DNA of 33,062 nucleotides from an uncultured Bacteroidales bacterium (GCA_902760315.1 CACWFV010000061.1:1-33062); one strand, 5' to 3'; counted from the stretch's first letter, positions 14,418-23,997 are shown. The notes: generated by a model not told the origin, from the letters alone. Translations and numbers: made by a program.

Positions 14418-16142
14418 GTGAAGGTGAAGGCTACCGACATCGTCAATGCCAACGTCACTGTACAGGCCAGTGTCACGCCTATTGAAAAGGCTCCAGAGGT
14501 GGGAACCATCCAGACCTACGACCTGACCAGCAACATCTTCTATCCTGAGGACCACGAGAACTTCAGCGTAGAGGGCGGTCAGTACTACAACAACCACGGC
14601 TTTGACTTCGCTGCCGGTGGCAGCTTCACCGTGGCCGTAACCGGTAAGGCACAGGTGGTGCTCACACTGTGTCAGTATGGCAGCGGCACCACTGTCAGCG
14701 TAACTGACAATTCGGGTGCCATTATCACCAACGAACTCCCCGCCAAGGCTGAAACCGATGGTGGCACAGCCGTCGTCAACTATGAAGGTTCCGACGGACA
14801 GCTGAAGTTCACCTTCGCTACGCAAGCCTACCTGCACAAGGTAACCGTCTACAACGTCAGTGACTTCATTGCCAAGGACCAGCAGAGCGGCTACTACATC
14901 GTTCCGGCCGGCGACGGCGCTAGCCTGATTCTGGCACTGAACGCAGCTGCTGCAGAGGAAAACGCCAAGATATTCCTGCCCAATGGCACCTACGACTTTG
15001 GCGAGGCTACGCTGACAAACATCAGCGGTACCAATGTGTCGCTCGTGGGCCAGTCCATGGAGAATGTAGTCATCAAGAATACGCCTCCCGTTGAGAGCGA
15101 GGGCCTTGGCAAGGCTGACCTCTTCAATAATACATCGACAGGACTGTATCTGCAGGACTTGACACTGCAGAATGCGCTTGACTACTATGGTGCTGGCTCT
15201 GCCGGACGTGCCGCCACACTGCACGACCAGGGCACACAGACCATCAACAAGAACGTGCGCCACCTGTCTTACCAGGACACCTACTATTCTCACAAGGTGG
15301 GCGGACTCTACTACTTCGAAGGTGGCGAGATGCACGGCACCGTCGACTACCTGTGCGGTAACGGTCGTGCCTACTTCGAGGGCATGAAGATTGTCAACGA
15401 GAAGCGTTCCAGCGCTACTATCTCTGCCAACTCAGAGCTATACGTCTTCAACAACTGCGTCGTAGAGAACAATGCCGACAAGTACACGCTGGGCCGTGCC
15501 TGGAGCGACAACCCCGTCTGCGTATATCTGAACACCACACTGCTGGATCCCGACAAACTCGAAAGCACCCGCTGGAACCTCAGCGGCATCAACTGCGACT
15601 ACAGCGTTGCCGGTGAGTATGGCACGAAGAACGCCGCTGGCGAGGACATCACACCGGCCTCTAACAAGATTACTTTCAAGAAGGCCAACACAGAGTTGGA
15701 GACCATCCTCACCGCTGAGCAGGCCGGTACCTATACCATGGAGTACGTGCTGGGCGACTGGGCTGCCACCGCCAAGCAACAGGCCAAGCAGTTGGAAGTC
15801 TCGGAGGCATACTATGCTGACGGCAACCTCAACTGGAAAGCGGTAGATGGTGCCATTGCGTACCTGGTGGAGAAGAATGGTGAGTTCGTAGCCATCACGA
15901 CAGATGCTACACTTGCCGTCACCATTGACGCCGAGAAGGACGCGCTGACAGTACGTGCTGCCAACAGCCGCGGCGGTTTCGGCCCGGCTGTGCAGGCTAG
16001 TTTCACTGGCACAGGCATCCATGCCATCAGTGCTGCCCAAGAGCGTGGCGAGCAGGTCGTCTACAACCTTGCCGGGCAGCGTGTCAACAAGACCTCCAAG
16101 GGATTGTACATCGTCAATGGACAGAAAGTAGTCGTCAAGTAG
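14418..16142 (+). CDS. CE8 pectin methylesterase (catalytic C-terminal part of the frameshifted gene)
   Basis: 574 residues if counted from GTG 14418, but there is no signal peptide, ribosome site or promoter, and the frame is open upstream through YTEADLTIPAGEKFRGW. It is the continuation of the preceding gene. After a diverged copy of the repeat module (about 30-150), the CE8 beta-helix begins at YYIVPAGDGASL. Family motifs are present: QDTYYSH (Asp at 15276), GTVDYLCGNG (Asp at 15345) and LGRAW (Arg at 15495), standing for the usual QDT, GTVDFIFG and LGRPW. The enzyme would hydrolyse methyl esters of pectin, making it accessible to the PL1 and GH28 enzymes. After a fibronectin-like stretch the protein ends VYNLAGQRVNKTSKG and LYIVNGQKVVVK, the sorting-like tail. 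Function depends on the frameshift being an error or being bypassed. Confidence 0.85.
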   Translation: MKVKATDIVNANVTVQASVTPIEKAPEVGTIQTYDLTSNIFYPEDHENFSVEGGQYYNNHGFDFAAGGSFTVAVTGKAQVVLTLCQYGSGTTVSVTDNSGAIITNELPAKAETDGGTAVVNYEGSDGQLKFTFATQAYLHKVTVYNVSDFIAKDQQSGYYIVPAGDGASLILALNAAAAEENAKIFLPNGTYDFGEATLTNISGTNVSLVGQSMENVVIKNTPPVESEGLGKADLFNNTSTGLYLQDLTLQNALDYYGAGSAGRAATLHDQGTQTINKNVRHLSYQDTYYSHKVGGLYYFEGGEMHGTVDYLCGNGRAYFEGMKIVNEKRSSATISANSELYVFNNCVVENNADKYTLGRAWSDNPVCVYLNTTLLDPDKLESTRWNLSGINCDYSVAGEYGTKNAAGEDITPASNKITFKKANTELETILTAEQAGTYTMEYVLGDWAATAKQQAKQLEVSEAYYADGNLNWKAVDGAIAYLVEKNGEFVAITTDATLAVTIDAEKDALTVRAANSRGGFGPAVQASFTGTGIHAISAAQERGEQVVYNLAGQRVNKTSKGLYIVNGQKVVVK

Positions 16143-16165
16143 GCTAACTACATTATTATAATAAG

Positions 16166-16199
16166 GAGAGCGGACAGCCAATATGGTTGTCCGCTTTTG
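16166..16199 (+). terminator. Terminator after the CE8 gene
   Basis: AGCGGACA (16169-16176) pairs with TGTCCGCT (16188-16195), followed by a short T run. The same GAGCGGACA arm is used in the terminator at 23009-23054. Confidence 0.7.
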
Positions 16200-16213
16200 T
16201 TGACAACGTAAAG

Positions 16214-16229
16214 TCGTAAACGTTTACGA
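16214..16229. promoter_or_regulatory. Perfect 16-bp palindrome upstream of the susC promoter
   Basis: TCGTAAACGTTTACGA is identical to its reverse complement. It ends 19 bp before the -33 element. The central CG in an AAACGTTT core is typical of LacI-family operators (inference); its place just upstream of the promoter suits an activator. Confidence 0.65.
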
Positions 16230-16248
16230 AAAAAAGAGCAACGATTAT

Positions 16249-16279
16249 TTTGCCATATTAAGATTTATTAGTAAATTTG
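16249..16279 (+). promoter_or_regulatory. Promoter of the susC-susD-lipoprotein operon
   Basis: TTTG (16249-16252), 19 bp, TAAATTTG (16272-16279). The ATG at 16321 is 41 bp downstream. Confidence 0.7.
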
Positions 16280-16320
16280 CAACCATAATGAATATTATTA
16301 TTAATTAAAACTACTATTCT

Positions 16321-19300
16321 ATGTCTATTAAAATGAAGAGTATCTTTCGTACGGTGCTACTTCTGTGCCTGCTCTTAGTCGTAGGTAGCGTGCAAGCGCA
16401 AAACGTGACTAAGGGTACCGTGACAGACCAGACTGGCGAACCAGTCATCGGTGCTACCGTAATGGAAAAAGGCAATCCCAGTAATGCCACAGTGACCGAC
16501 TTTGATGGTAATTTCTCACTGAAGGTATCGGGAAAGAACCCCATCGTGATTTCCTACATTGGCTTGAAAACCAAAGAGGTAGACGTCAAGGGTAAATCAC
16601 AGATTAGTGTTAAGTTGGAAGAGGACAACACCACGCTGAACGACATCGTCGTCATTGGTTACGGTTCTGTTCGCAAGAAGGACCTGACGGGTTCTGTTGC
16701 CACCGTAGGCAGCGACGCTCTGCAGGCAGTCCCCGTGGCTAACGCTTCTGAGGCTCTGACCGGTAAAATGGCCGGTGTACAGGTGACCACAACGGAAGGT
16801 TCGCCCGACGCAGAGGTAAAGATTCGCGTACGTGGTGGTGGTTCTATTACCCAGTCTAACGACCCGCTGTACATCGTTGACGGCTTCCCCGTAGAGACTA
16901 TCTCTGACATCCCCGCCAACGACATCGAGGACATCACCGTGCTGAAGGACGCCTCCTCTACCGCCATCTATGGTAGCCGTGGTGCTAACGGTGTTATCCT
17001 GGTTACCACCAAGAGTGGTAAGGCCGGTAAGACTAAGGTAAGCTACAATGCCTACTACAGCTGGAAGAAGATTGCCAAGACCATGGACGTTCTGTCACCT
17101 TACGACTATGCGAAGTGGCAGTACGAATTGGCACTGCTGAAGAACCAGAACAAGCCTGACAAGATTTCGTCTTATACCGACTACTTCGGTAACTATCAGG
17201 ACATGGACTTGTACAAGGATGTAGACAGCAACGACTGGCAGGATCTGATTTACGGACGCACTGGTCATACATTCAACCACAACATCAACATCAATGGTGG
17301 TACTGACAACATGAAGTATGCGTTCAGCTATGCACACATGGACGACAAAGCCATCATGGTCGGCTCAGACTTCAAGCGCGACAACCTCAGCTTGAAACTG
17401 AACACCAAGCCTACCAAGAGAACCACACTGGACTTCCAGGCACGTTACTCAAAGACAAAAATCAATGGTGCTGGCTCTAATGACGCTACCGGTTCGTACG
17501 ACACCGACAAGCGTCTGAAGTTTGCCGTCATCTACTACCCCATACCTCTTAAGAACCTAGACCCCTCTGCAGGAACTGCGGACGACGACTTAGGTAACCT
17601 TTACAACCCGCTGGTTTCTCAAGCCGATAACGACCGCCAACAGATTCGCAAGAAGCTGAACATGGCCGGTTCGTTCGGATGGGAGATCTTGGACAACCTT
17701 AAGTTGAAGACTGAGTTCGGCTACGACTACAGCAACAACTATGACAAGCGTTTCTATGGCTTGACATCATATATTGTACGTAACTATGCTGACCAGGCTT
17801 ACGCCAATCACCCCATTATCTCAATAGCACACACCGAGCGTGAGAGTTTCCGCAATACCAATACCATCAGCTACGACTTCAAGAAGATTTTCGGTAAGGA
17901 GAGTGATCACTCTCTGAACATACTGGCTGGTCATGAGTGGCTGCTCACCGAGCAACATGTCAATACAAACCAGGTTGTAGGATTCCCCACAGACTACAAC
18001 GCAGACAAGGCATGGAGACTTTCTTCACAGGGTACTGCTTCTGCTACCAGTGACATCTACTCTCCTGACGACAAATTGCTGTCATTCTTCGGCCGTGCAA
18101 ACTATAACTTCAAAGACAAGTACCTGCTGAGCGCAACGTTCCGCGCCGATGCTTCGTCAAAGTTTGCTGAAGGCAACCGCTGGGGCTACTTCCCCTCTGT
18201 GGCTGTGGCTTGGCGTATTTCTTCCGAGCCATTCATGAAATTTGCTGAAAAATGGTTGGATGACTTGAAACTGCGTGTCAGCTATGGTACAGCAGGTAAC
18301 AACAACATTCCTTCCGGCCAGCTGATTCAGGAGTATGAGCCTTACAATGCTACTGCTCCACAGCGCACATGGGTGAATGGTTTCAACAACCCGCTGCGTC
18401 CTTCTACCTACATGGCTAACGAGAAACTGAAGTGGGAGACCACCATTACCCGTAACATCGGTCTGGACTTCACCCTCTTCGGTGGCAAACTGAACGGTAG
18501 TGTCGAGGCTTACATCAACACCACGAAGGACCTGCTGATTGCTTTCCCCGTACAGGGTACCGGTTACGAATATCAGTATCGCAACATGGGTGAGACGGAG
18601 AACAAGGGTCTCGAAATCAACTTCACTTACCATATTGTCAACAAGAAGAACTGGGGTATCGACCTACAGGGTAACATCGGCTTCAACAAGACGAAGATTA
18701 AGACCCTCGGCGATATGGAGGACTTCGGATGGAACACCAACTGGGCATCCACTGAAATCGGTAATGACTACAAGATTGCAGTAGGCAGCGCTGTAGGTGA
18801 AATCATTGGCTACAAGCACGCCGGACGCTATGAGGTTAGCGACTTTGACAGCTATGATGCTAACACTGACACCTGGAAACTGAAAGAAGGCGTCGCCGAC
18901 GCTACAAGTGTAGTAGGCAAGGTACGTCCCGGCTCTATGAAACTGGTTGACACCGACGACAACGGCATCATCGACAATAAGGATATTGTCACTATTGGCG
19001 ACGTGAACCCCTCAGCATTTGGTGGTTTCACTATTAGCGGCCGTGCATATGGCTTTGACCTCTCTGCCAACTTCAACTACAGCATCGGTAACCAGGTCTA
19101 CAACGCCAACAGAATCGAGTACACACAGACCAGTAAGTATCAGTATAGAAACATGATTACGGAGATGGAAGATGGTAAGCGCTGGACCAACCTCGATCCT
19201 AACACCGGCTTGCTGACCAATGACCCGACTCGTCTGGCTGAGCTGAACGCCAACACCACTATGTGGTCGCCCTATACCAGCAAGATGGTGCTCACCGACT

Positions 19301-19560
19301 GGGCTGTTGAGAATGCAGACTTCCTGCGTCTGAACACGCTGAGCCTGGGCTACACCATTCCTGCGTCTCTTACCAAGCGTGCAGGTATCAACAGTCTGCG
19401 CTTCTATGTGACAGCCTACAACGTATTCACTATCACAGGCTACTCTGGCTTTGATCCTGAAGCTGACTGTATCCGCAAGACAGCACTCACTCCGAGCTGT
19501 GACTACTCTGGTTATCCCAAGAGCCGCCAGTTTGTTGTTGGTTTGAATTTGAATTTCTAA
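16321..19560 (+). CDS. susC: SusC/RagA-family TonB-linked outer-membrane transporter
   Basis: 1079 residues, the usual length for the family. Signal peptide ending SVQAQ, then a carboxypeptidase-regulatory-like domain (GTVTDQTGEPVIGATVMEKG, about residues 31-105). The plug follows (VVIGYGSVRKKDLTGSV, then IYGSRGANGVILVTTKSG, the classic SusC signature), and then a 22-strand beta-barrel to the terminal aromatic FVVGLNLNF. It imports oligosaccharides across the outer membrane with energy from TonB; the pectin-degrading neighbours point to oligogalacturonides. It is followed after 19 bp by susD and shares its promoter. ATG 16333 is an alternative start, four codons in. Confidence 0.95.
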   Translation: MSIKMKSIFRTVLLLCLLLVVGSVQAQNVTKGTVTDQTGEPVIGATVMEKGNPSNATVTDFDGNFSLKVSGKNPIVISYIGLKTKEVDVKGKSQISVKLEEDNTTLNDIVVIGYGSVRKKDLTGSVATVGSDALQAVPVANASEALTGKMAGVQVTTTEGSPDAEVKIRVRGGGSITQSNDPLYIVDGFPVETISDIPANDIEDITVLKDASSTAIYGSRGANGVILVTTKSGKAGKTKVSYNAYYSWKKIAKTMDVLSPYDYAKWQYELALLKNQNKPDKISSYTDYFGNYQDMDLYKDVDSNDWQDLIYGRTGHTFNHNININGGTDNMKYAFSYAHMDDKAIMVGSDFKRDNLSLKLNTKPTKRTTLDFQARYSKTKINGAGSNDATGSYDTDKRLKFAVIYYPIPLKNLDPSAGTADDDLGNLYNPLVSQADNDRQQIRKKLNMAGSFGWEILDNLKLKTEFGYDYSNNYDKRFYGLTSYIVRNYADQAYANHPIISIAHTERESFRNTNTISYDFKKIFGKESDHSLNILAGHEWLLTEQHVNTNQVVGFPTDYNADKAWRLSSQGTASATSDIYSPDDKLLSFFGRANYNFKDKYLLSATFRADASSKFAEGNRWGYFPSVAVAWRISSEPFMKFAEKWLDDLKLRVSYGTAGNNNIPSGQLIQEYEPYNATAPQRTWVNGFNNPLRPSTYMANEKLKWETTITRNIGLDFTLFGGKLNGSVEAYINTTKDLLIAFPVQGTGYEYQYRNMGETENKGLEINFTYHIVNKKNWGIDLQGNIGFNKTKIKTLGDMEDFGWNTNWASTEIGNDYKIAVGSAVGEIIGYKHAGRYEVSDFDSYDANTDTWKLKEGVADATSVVGKVRPGSMKLVDTDDNGIIDNKDIVTIGDVNPSAFGGFTISGRAYGFDLSANFNYSIGNQVYNANRIEYTQTSKYQYRNMITEMEDGKRWTNLDPNTGLLTNDPTRLAELNANTTMWSPYTSKMVLTDWAVENADFLRLNTLSLGYTIPASLTKRAGINSLRFYVTAYNVFTITGYSGFDPEADCIRKTALTPSCDYSGYPKSRQFVVGLNLNF

Positions 19561-19579
19561 AATCTGGAGGAATTAAACT

Positions 19580-21382
19580 ATGAATAATAAAATAAGGATA
19601 TCACTTTTATCGTTGACCGTTCTTGGTTTGGCATCTTGTGATCTGGATGCACCCACTCAGTCAACTCTGGATGAGTCTACCATGTTCTCTACCTACGCGC
19701 TGGCTGAGGCCGAAGTTATGTCTGTGAACGTATCATTCGGCGAGACTAACTCCTATCGCGGACGCTATCTGCCCTACTATGGCCTGAATAACGACGTTGA
19801 GATTGGTAACTCACCTGATATAACCAAGGCAGGCGACGACAACAAGAACGACCTGTGGAACTACAACACCAAGGCTACTAATACGCAGATGAACACTGAC
19901 AACAATGCCTATGCCATGTTCTATCAGGGTATTGAGCGTGCTAATCTGGCTATTGTGGGCATTCGCAAGTATGGTAATATCGATACCAACAAGGATATGG
20001 CCCAACTGCTGGGCGAGGCACTCACATTGCGTGCTGTGCTCTATAATGATTTGATTAAGGGATGGGGTGACGTGCCCGCACGTTTTGAGCCCAACAACAA
20101 CGATAACATCTACCTGCCGCGTACAAATAAGGACGTCATCTACAAGCAGTTGCTGGCAGACCTGGCAGAGGCAGAGAACTACTGCTACTGGCCCAACGAG
20201 AATGCCATCACCAAGACGACAGAACGCGTCAGCAAGTCATTTGTTAAGGCTTTGCGTGCTCGTATCGCTCTCTATGCTGGCGGTTTCGCACTCCGTGGCG
20301 ACGGTTTCCGCCGTTCAAACGATCCCGACCTGGCACCTGAAAAGATGTATCAGATAGCCAAAGAGGAATGTGAGGACATTATCAACGCCGGCTATAACAC
20401 ACTGGGCGGTTTCAAGGACAATTTCACCAAGCTCTGTCAAGACAATGTCGCCGCTGGTGGCGAGAGCATCTGGGAGATTCCCTTCTCTGCAGGCCGTGGA
20501 CGCGTGCTCTATACACTGGGTATAAAGCACAATGAAAAAGACCAGTACACTCAGCAGGCTCAGGGTGGTGTAAACGGTCCCATCGCCTACCTCTATTATG
20601 ACTATGACGAGGACGACATCCGCCGTGACATCACTTGCGTACCTTATGAGTGGAGTAAGGATTTGAACAATGGTAACTCTCATGTGCAGTTCCGCGCTAT
20701 CAACAAGTGGTGCTTCGGCAAACTGCGCTACGAGTGGATGAACCGCATCGTCACCTCCACCAACGACGATGGTGTCAACTTCCAGTACATGCGTCTTGCC
20801 GACGTTTATCTGATGGCAGCAGAAGCAGAGAACGAACTGGGTAACACCAGCGGAGCATGGAGCTACATGAAACCCGTGCTTGACCGCGTACTCCCCGCAG
20901 AGAAAGTTGCAGCGCTCCAAGCCAAATACACTGCAAGCCAGCAGGCATTCCGCGAGGGCATCTATGAGCAGCGTGCCTTTGAGTTTGCCGGTGAGTCACT
21001 GCGCAAGCCCGACCTAGTACGTTGGGGTATCATCGACGAGAAGATGGCTGAGGCCAAGACCAAGTTGGCGGCTCTGCAGCAGCGCACTGGCGCTTATGCC
21101 GGCTATCCCGACAAGGTATACATTAACAAGTCTGAAGACAAAGATGCCATCCAGATCTACGGTCTGAACAAGGGTGAAGACTCTCCGACTGACGAAATGA
21201 TAGAAACCTGGGAATCCAAGAACTGGTTTGAAAGCAATGGCAAATACACGCTGACCGACGAGTATATCAATGGTCTCTACACCGTTCAGCCTAGCACTCA
21301 TTACCTCTGGCCAATTTGGCAGACCTTCATTGACAAGAGCAACAATATGTTGAATAATGACGGTAATTTAGGACAGCTCTAA
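19580..21382 (+). CDS. susD: SusD/RagB-family surface glycan-binding lipoprotein
   Basis: 600 residues. The lipobox LASC puts the lipidated cysteine at residue 20. The N-terminal SusD-like domain contains FYQGIERANLAI and the TPR-helix phrase GEALTLRAVLYNDLIKGWGD. Near the C-terminus are GIYEQRAFEFAGESLRKPDLVRWG and the family's usual tail (YLWPI). It caps the SusC barrel and captures oligosaccharide at the cell surface. Its start is marked by GGAGG seven bases before the ATG, unusually Shine-Dalgarno-like for this phylum, which fits translation of a second gene in an operon. Confidence 0.94.
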   Translation: MNNKIRISLLSLTVLGLASCDLDAPTQSTLDESTMFSTYALAEAEVMSVNVSFGETNSYRGRYLPYYGLNNDVEIGNSPDITKAGDDNKNDLWNYNTKATNTQMNTDNNAYAMFYQGIERANLAIVGIRKYGNIDTNKDMAQLLGEALTLRAVLYNDLIKGWGDVPARFEPNNNDNIYLPRTNKDVIYKQLLADLAEAENYCYWPNENAITKTTERVSKSFVKALRARIALYAGGFALRGDGFRRSNDPDLAPEKMYQIAKEECEDIINAGYNTLGGFKDNFTKLCQDNVAAGGESIWEIPFSAGRGRVLYTLGIKHNEKDQYTQQAQGGVNGPIAYLYYDYDEDDIRRDITCVPYEWSKDLNNGNSHVQFRAINKWCFGKLRYEWMNRIVTSTNDDGVNFQYMRLADVYLMAAEAENELGNTSGAWSYMKPVLDRVLPAEKVAALQAKYTASQQAFREGIYEQRAFEFAGESLRKPDLVRWGIIDEKMAEAKTKLAALQQRTGAYAGYPDKVYINKSEDKDAIQIYGLNKGEDSPTDEMIETWESKNWFESNGKYTLTDEYINGLYTVQPSTHYLWPIWQTFIDKSNNMLNNDGNLGQL

Positions 21383-21405
21383 ATAACTAATAACGAGAAA
21401 GAACA

Positions 21406-22992
21406 ATGAAAAAGATAATTACAAAATCCTTGTTGTTTGGATTTGCTGCTGTCTCAATGTTCTCGTGCAGCGACCAAAGTGACGAGATAACCAACATTAA
21501 TTACAAGCGAGTCTTCTCACCCAACGGAGTAGAGGCTAAGATACGTAATCGTACGAATGTCGAACTCAGTTGGAAATCTGCAGAAGGCGTCACCGCTTAT
21601 GAACTCCAAGTATATGCTGACGACAGTATGTCTTATGACTTTACCAAGACGCCGGCATTGACCATGACTCTCACGCCAGATCAGAATCCCCTCCTAATAA
21701 CCGGACTGATGGGTGAGACAAAGTACACTTTCTACCTCATGGCAAAGGACGGCGACGACACCCGTAACTCCAAGTGGCAAGGTGCCTACGTCCTGACCGA
21801 GTCAGAGCAGATTTTCAAGACTGTAGCACAAGAAGACATCCAGGCCAAGCAGGTTACACTGCGCTGGACCGCTGGTCAGCAGGCTGACTTGATAACGCTG
21901 ACTCCTGGCGACATCAAGTACACGGTTACCGCAGCAGACGTGGCAGCCGGAGCCGCAACCATCACAGGTCTGACCCCTGAGACAGAATATACGGCCGTCC
22001 TGACCTATGGCAGCAAGACACGTGGCAAAATTACATTTACTACAGGCATCTTTCTGGAAGAGAACGACATCCTCGTTCAGGCTGGTGCAGACTTGGCAGA
22101 CGTCATTGCCAATGCTGCTGAGGGCAAACGACTGATTCTTGACGCTGGTGAATATGGTATTAAGAGTGCCGAGGCAGACTTCGGTGGTAGCGTGACCATC
22201 AACAAGAAGCTATCTATCAAGGGACTTCGCCCGAATAGTCTCCCCGTCATCAAGGGGCGCTTCAATGTAGAGGCAGACTTCGAGCTCGACCAGGTAATAC
22301 TGGACGGTACCGGTACCGATGGTGGTCAGGCATTCAACTTCACAGCTGATGGTGAATACGAGACGTTCTCTATTACTAACAGTGAAATCAAGAACTACAC
22401 CAAGGGCTTCTATTACTTGAACAAAGCCACACTCGTGAAGAAGATGACCATCGAGAACAACATCATCTCCAACATAGAGTGCAGCGGTGGTGACTTCCTC
22501 GACGCTCGTAAGGGTGGTTTCAACACGCTGAGTTTCAAGAACAATACGGTCTACGAGAGTGCGAAGTCACGTGACTTCATCCGTATGGACGACAACTCCA
22601 GCAACGTGACTGCTTCTGCCAATATCATCGTTGACCACAATACATTATATAATGTGGGTAGTGGCGGTGCGAACTACCGCGTATTCTACGTCCGTTGGAA
22701 GTCTGGCAACAAGATTACCTTCACCAACAACCTGGTAGTAAACATGAACTACAAGCGCGGCTTTGCCAACAACTCCGCAACAGACAAGGAGCCGACACTG
22801 GAGAACAATGTCTACTTCAACACTGAGAACTTGATTTCAGCAGGTGCTAACGCTGATGCAACCATCATATGGTTCGACACAGCCGGTAAGGAACTCGATC
22901 CTAAGTTTGCAGACCCGGCTAATGGTGACTTCACCATCACCAACGATGCTGTGAAAGATACCAAGGCTGGCGCTCCCCGCTGGATTAAGTAA
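21406..22992 (+). CDS. Surface lipoprotein with fibronectin-like and DUF4957/DUF5123-like beta-helix regions
   Basis: 528 residues; lipobox FSC with Cys21. Residues about 40-220 are two fibronectin type III-like units (VELSWKSAEGVTAYELQVYA; VTLRWTAGQQADLITLTPGD, ending in GLTPETEYTAVL). Residues about 230-520 form a parallel beta-helix of repeated turns (FSITNSEIKNYTKGFYYL, MTIENNIISNIECSGGDF, SFKNNTVYES), matching the DUF4957 plus DUF5123 layout known from pectin loci. The gene sits 23 bp after susD, the position of SusE/SusF-type binding proteins. It probably binds pectic chains; a lyase activity is possible because PL families share this fold, but I cannot point to catalytic residues. Confidence 0.85.
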   Translation: MKKIITKSLLFGFAAVSMFSCSDQSDEITNINYKRVFSPNGVEAKIRNRTNVELSWKSAEGVTAYELQVYADDSMSYDFTKTPALTMTLTPDQNPLLITGLMGETKYTFYLMAKDGDDTRNSKWQGAYVLTESEQIFKTVAQEDIQAKQVTLRWTAGQQADLITLTPGDIKYTVTAADVAAGAATITGLTPETEYTAVLTYGSKTRGKITFTTGIFLEENDILVQAGADLADVIANAAEGKRLILDAGEYGIKSAEADFGGSVTINKKLSIKGLRPNSLPVIKGRFNVEADFELDQVILDGTGTDGGQAFNFTADGEYETFSITNSEIKNYTKGFYYLNKATLVKKMTIENNIISNIECSGGDFLDARKGGFNTLSFKNNTVYESAKSRDFIRMDDNSSNVTASANIIVDHNTLYNVGSGGANYRVFYVRWKSGNKITFTNNLVVNMNYKRGFANNSATDKEPTLENNVYFNTENLISAGANADATIIWFDTAGKELDPKFADPANGDFTITNDAVKDTKAGAPRWIK

Positions 22993-23008
22993 TTCCCTTA
23001 TAACTTTA

Positions 23009-23058
23009 ACACTAAGAGCGGACACCCCCCCTACGGGTTGTCCGCTCTTAGTGTCTTT
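23009..23058. terminator. Bidirectional terminator between the convergent operons
   Basis: A 16-bp perfect stem (23009-23024 with 23039-23054), extended by a C-run and GGG inside, is followed by CTTT. Genes converge on it from both sides. It shares AGAGCGGACA with the hairpin at 16169. Confidence 0.85.
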
Positions 23059-23110
23059 CAACGTGTCTGGGCAGTTACAGGTTCAGACAATATTTAGTGG
23101 CTGTGGTGTA

Positions 23111-23997
23111 TTACAGCGAGATAATTAGCCATGACAGGTAAGCCACATAGCCGGCCACGAGCAGCATGCCCTCCCAGCGCTCTACGGTGTAGCGGGTGCG
23201 CGAGAAGAGCCACACCAACACGATAGACACCAGCATCACGGCCTGATCGACAAGGGTGATGCCCTCTATTTCAAGTGGACAGATAACGCCCGTCAGTCCC
23301 AGTATCATCAGGATGTTGAACACGTTAGACCCGATGACGTTGCCAATGGCAATGGCCGACTGTCCCTTGCGGGCCGCTACCACACTGGTTGCCAGCTCCG
23401 GCAGACTGGTGCCGCCGGCAACCACGGTCAGTCCGACGACAGCCTCGCTGATGCCCAGCGAAAAGGCAAGGTTAGAGGCATGGTCTACAAATACGTTACT
23501 GCCTACTACCAATCCGGCGAGTCCGCCTATCAGATAGAGCACGGCCTTTCCCGTCTTCATATTAGTGGCGGTGGTTTCCTCTTCGCTGCTACCGGCCTTT
23601 GCCTGGCGCAGCGTGTACACCATGAAGGCTGCGAAGCCTGCCAGCAGGATGATGCCGTCTACCCACGACAGCGTGCCGTCGTAGGTCAGTGCCATCATCA
23701 GCAATGTGGCACCGATGGCAAAGGGAATGTCTTTGCGCACGGTAGAGCGGCTGATAACCATCGGGGCTACCGCCGCCGCACAGCCCACGATGAGCATGCT
23801 ATTCATGGTGTTCGAACCCACCACATTACCCACGGCCATGTCGGGCGTGCCTTTCAGCGCTGACACCAGGCTGACGAAGAGTTCCGGTGCCGACGTTCCG
23901 GCAGCCACAATCGTCAAGAGGCGCCCTCCGTCAGTCGGTCGGCGCCCTCCAAGACGAACCACACGCCGAGCACTATAAATATAATGTCAAATATCAT
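23111..23997 (-). pseudogene. CaCA-family (YrbG-like) sodium/calcium antiporter with an N-terminal frameshifting deletion
   Basis: From ATG 23997 the minus strand reads MIFDIIFIVLGVWFVLEGAD and RLTEGAS, the normal first helix of K+-dependent Na+/Ca2+ exchanger homologues, and then hits TGA at 23916-23914. In another frame the rest continues intact: LTIVAAGTSAPELFVSL (first alpha repeat, GTSAPE), about ten membrane segments in all, then GGTSLPELATS (second alpha repeat) and a normal end. The family has about 15 residues between GAS and LTIVA; they are missing here. I infer a deletion of about 40-50 bp that shifted the frame. The break is next to a direct repeat GGAGGGCGCC (copies about 10 bp apart). 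The original start overlaps the end of the S4 gene by 11 bp, so they were translationally coupled. A 283-codon frame from 23962 could still make the main body, without the first helix. Confidence 0.75.

Noticed and set aside
14340-14420. Programmed ribosomal frameshift joining the two CE8 gene parts
   Set aside because: No slippery heptamer or downstream stimulatory hairpin is apparent, and such recoding is not known for this family.
14328-15335. Minus-strand open frame of 335 codons opposite the CE8 gene
   Set aside because: Antisense to the CE8 motifs, no signal for transcription or translation.
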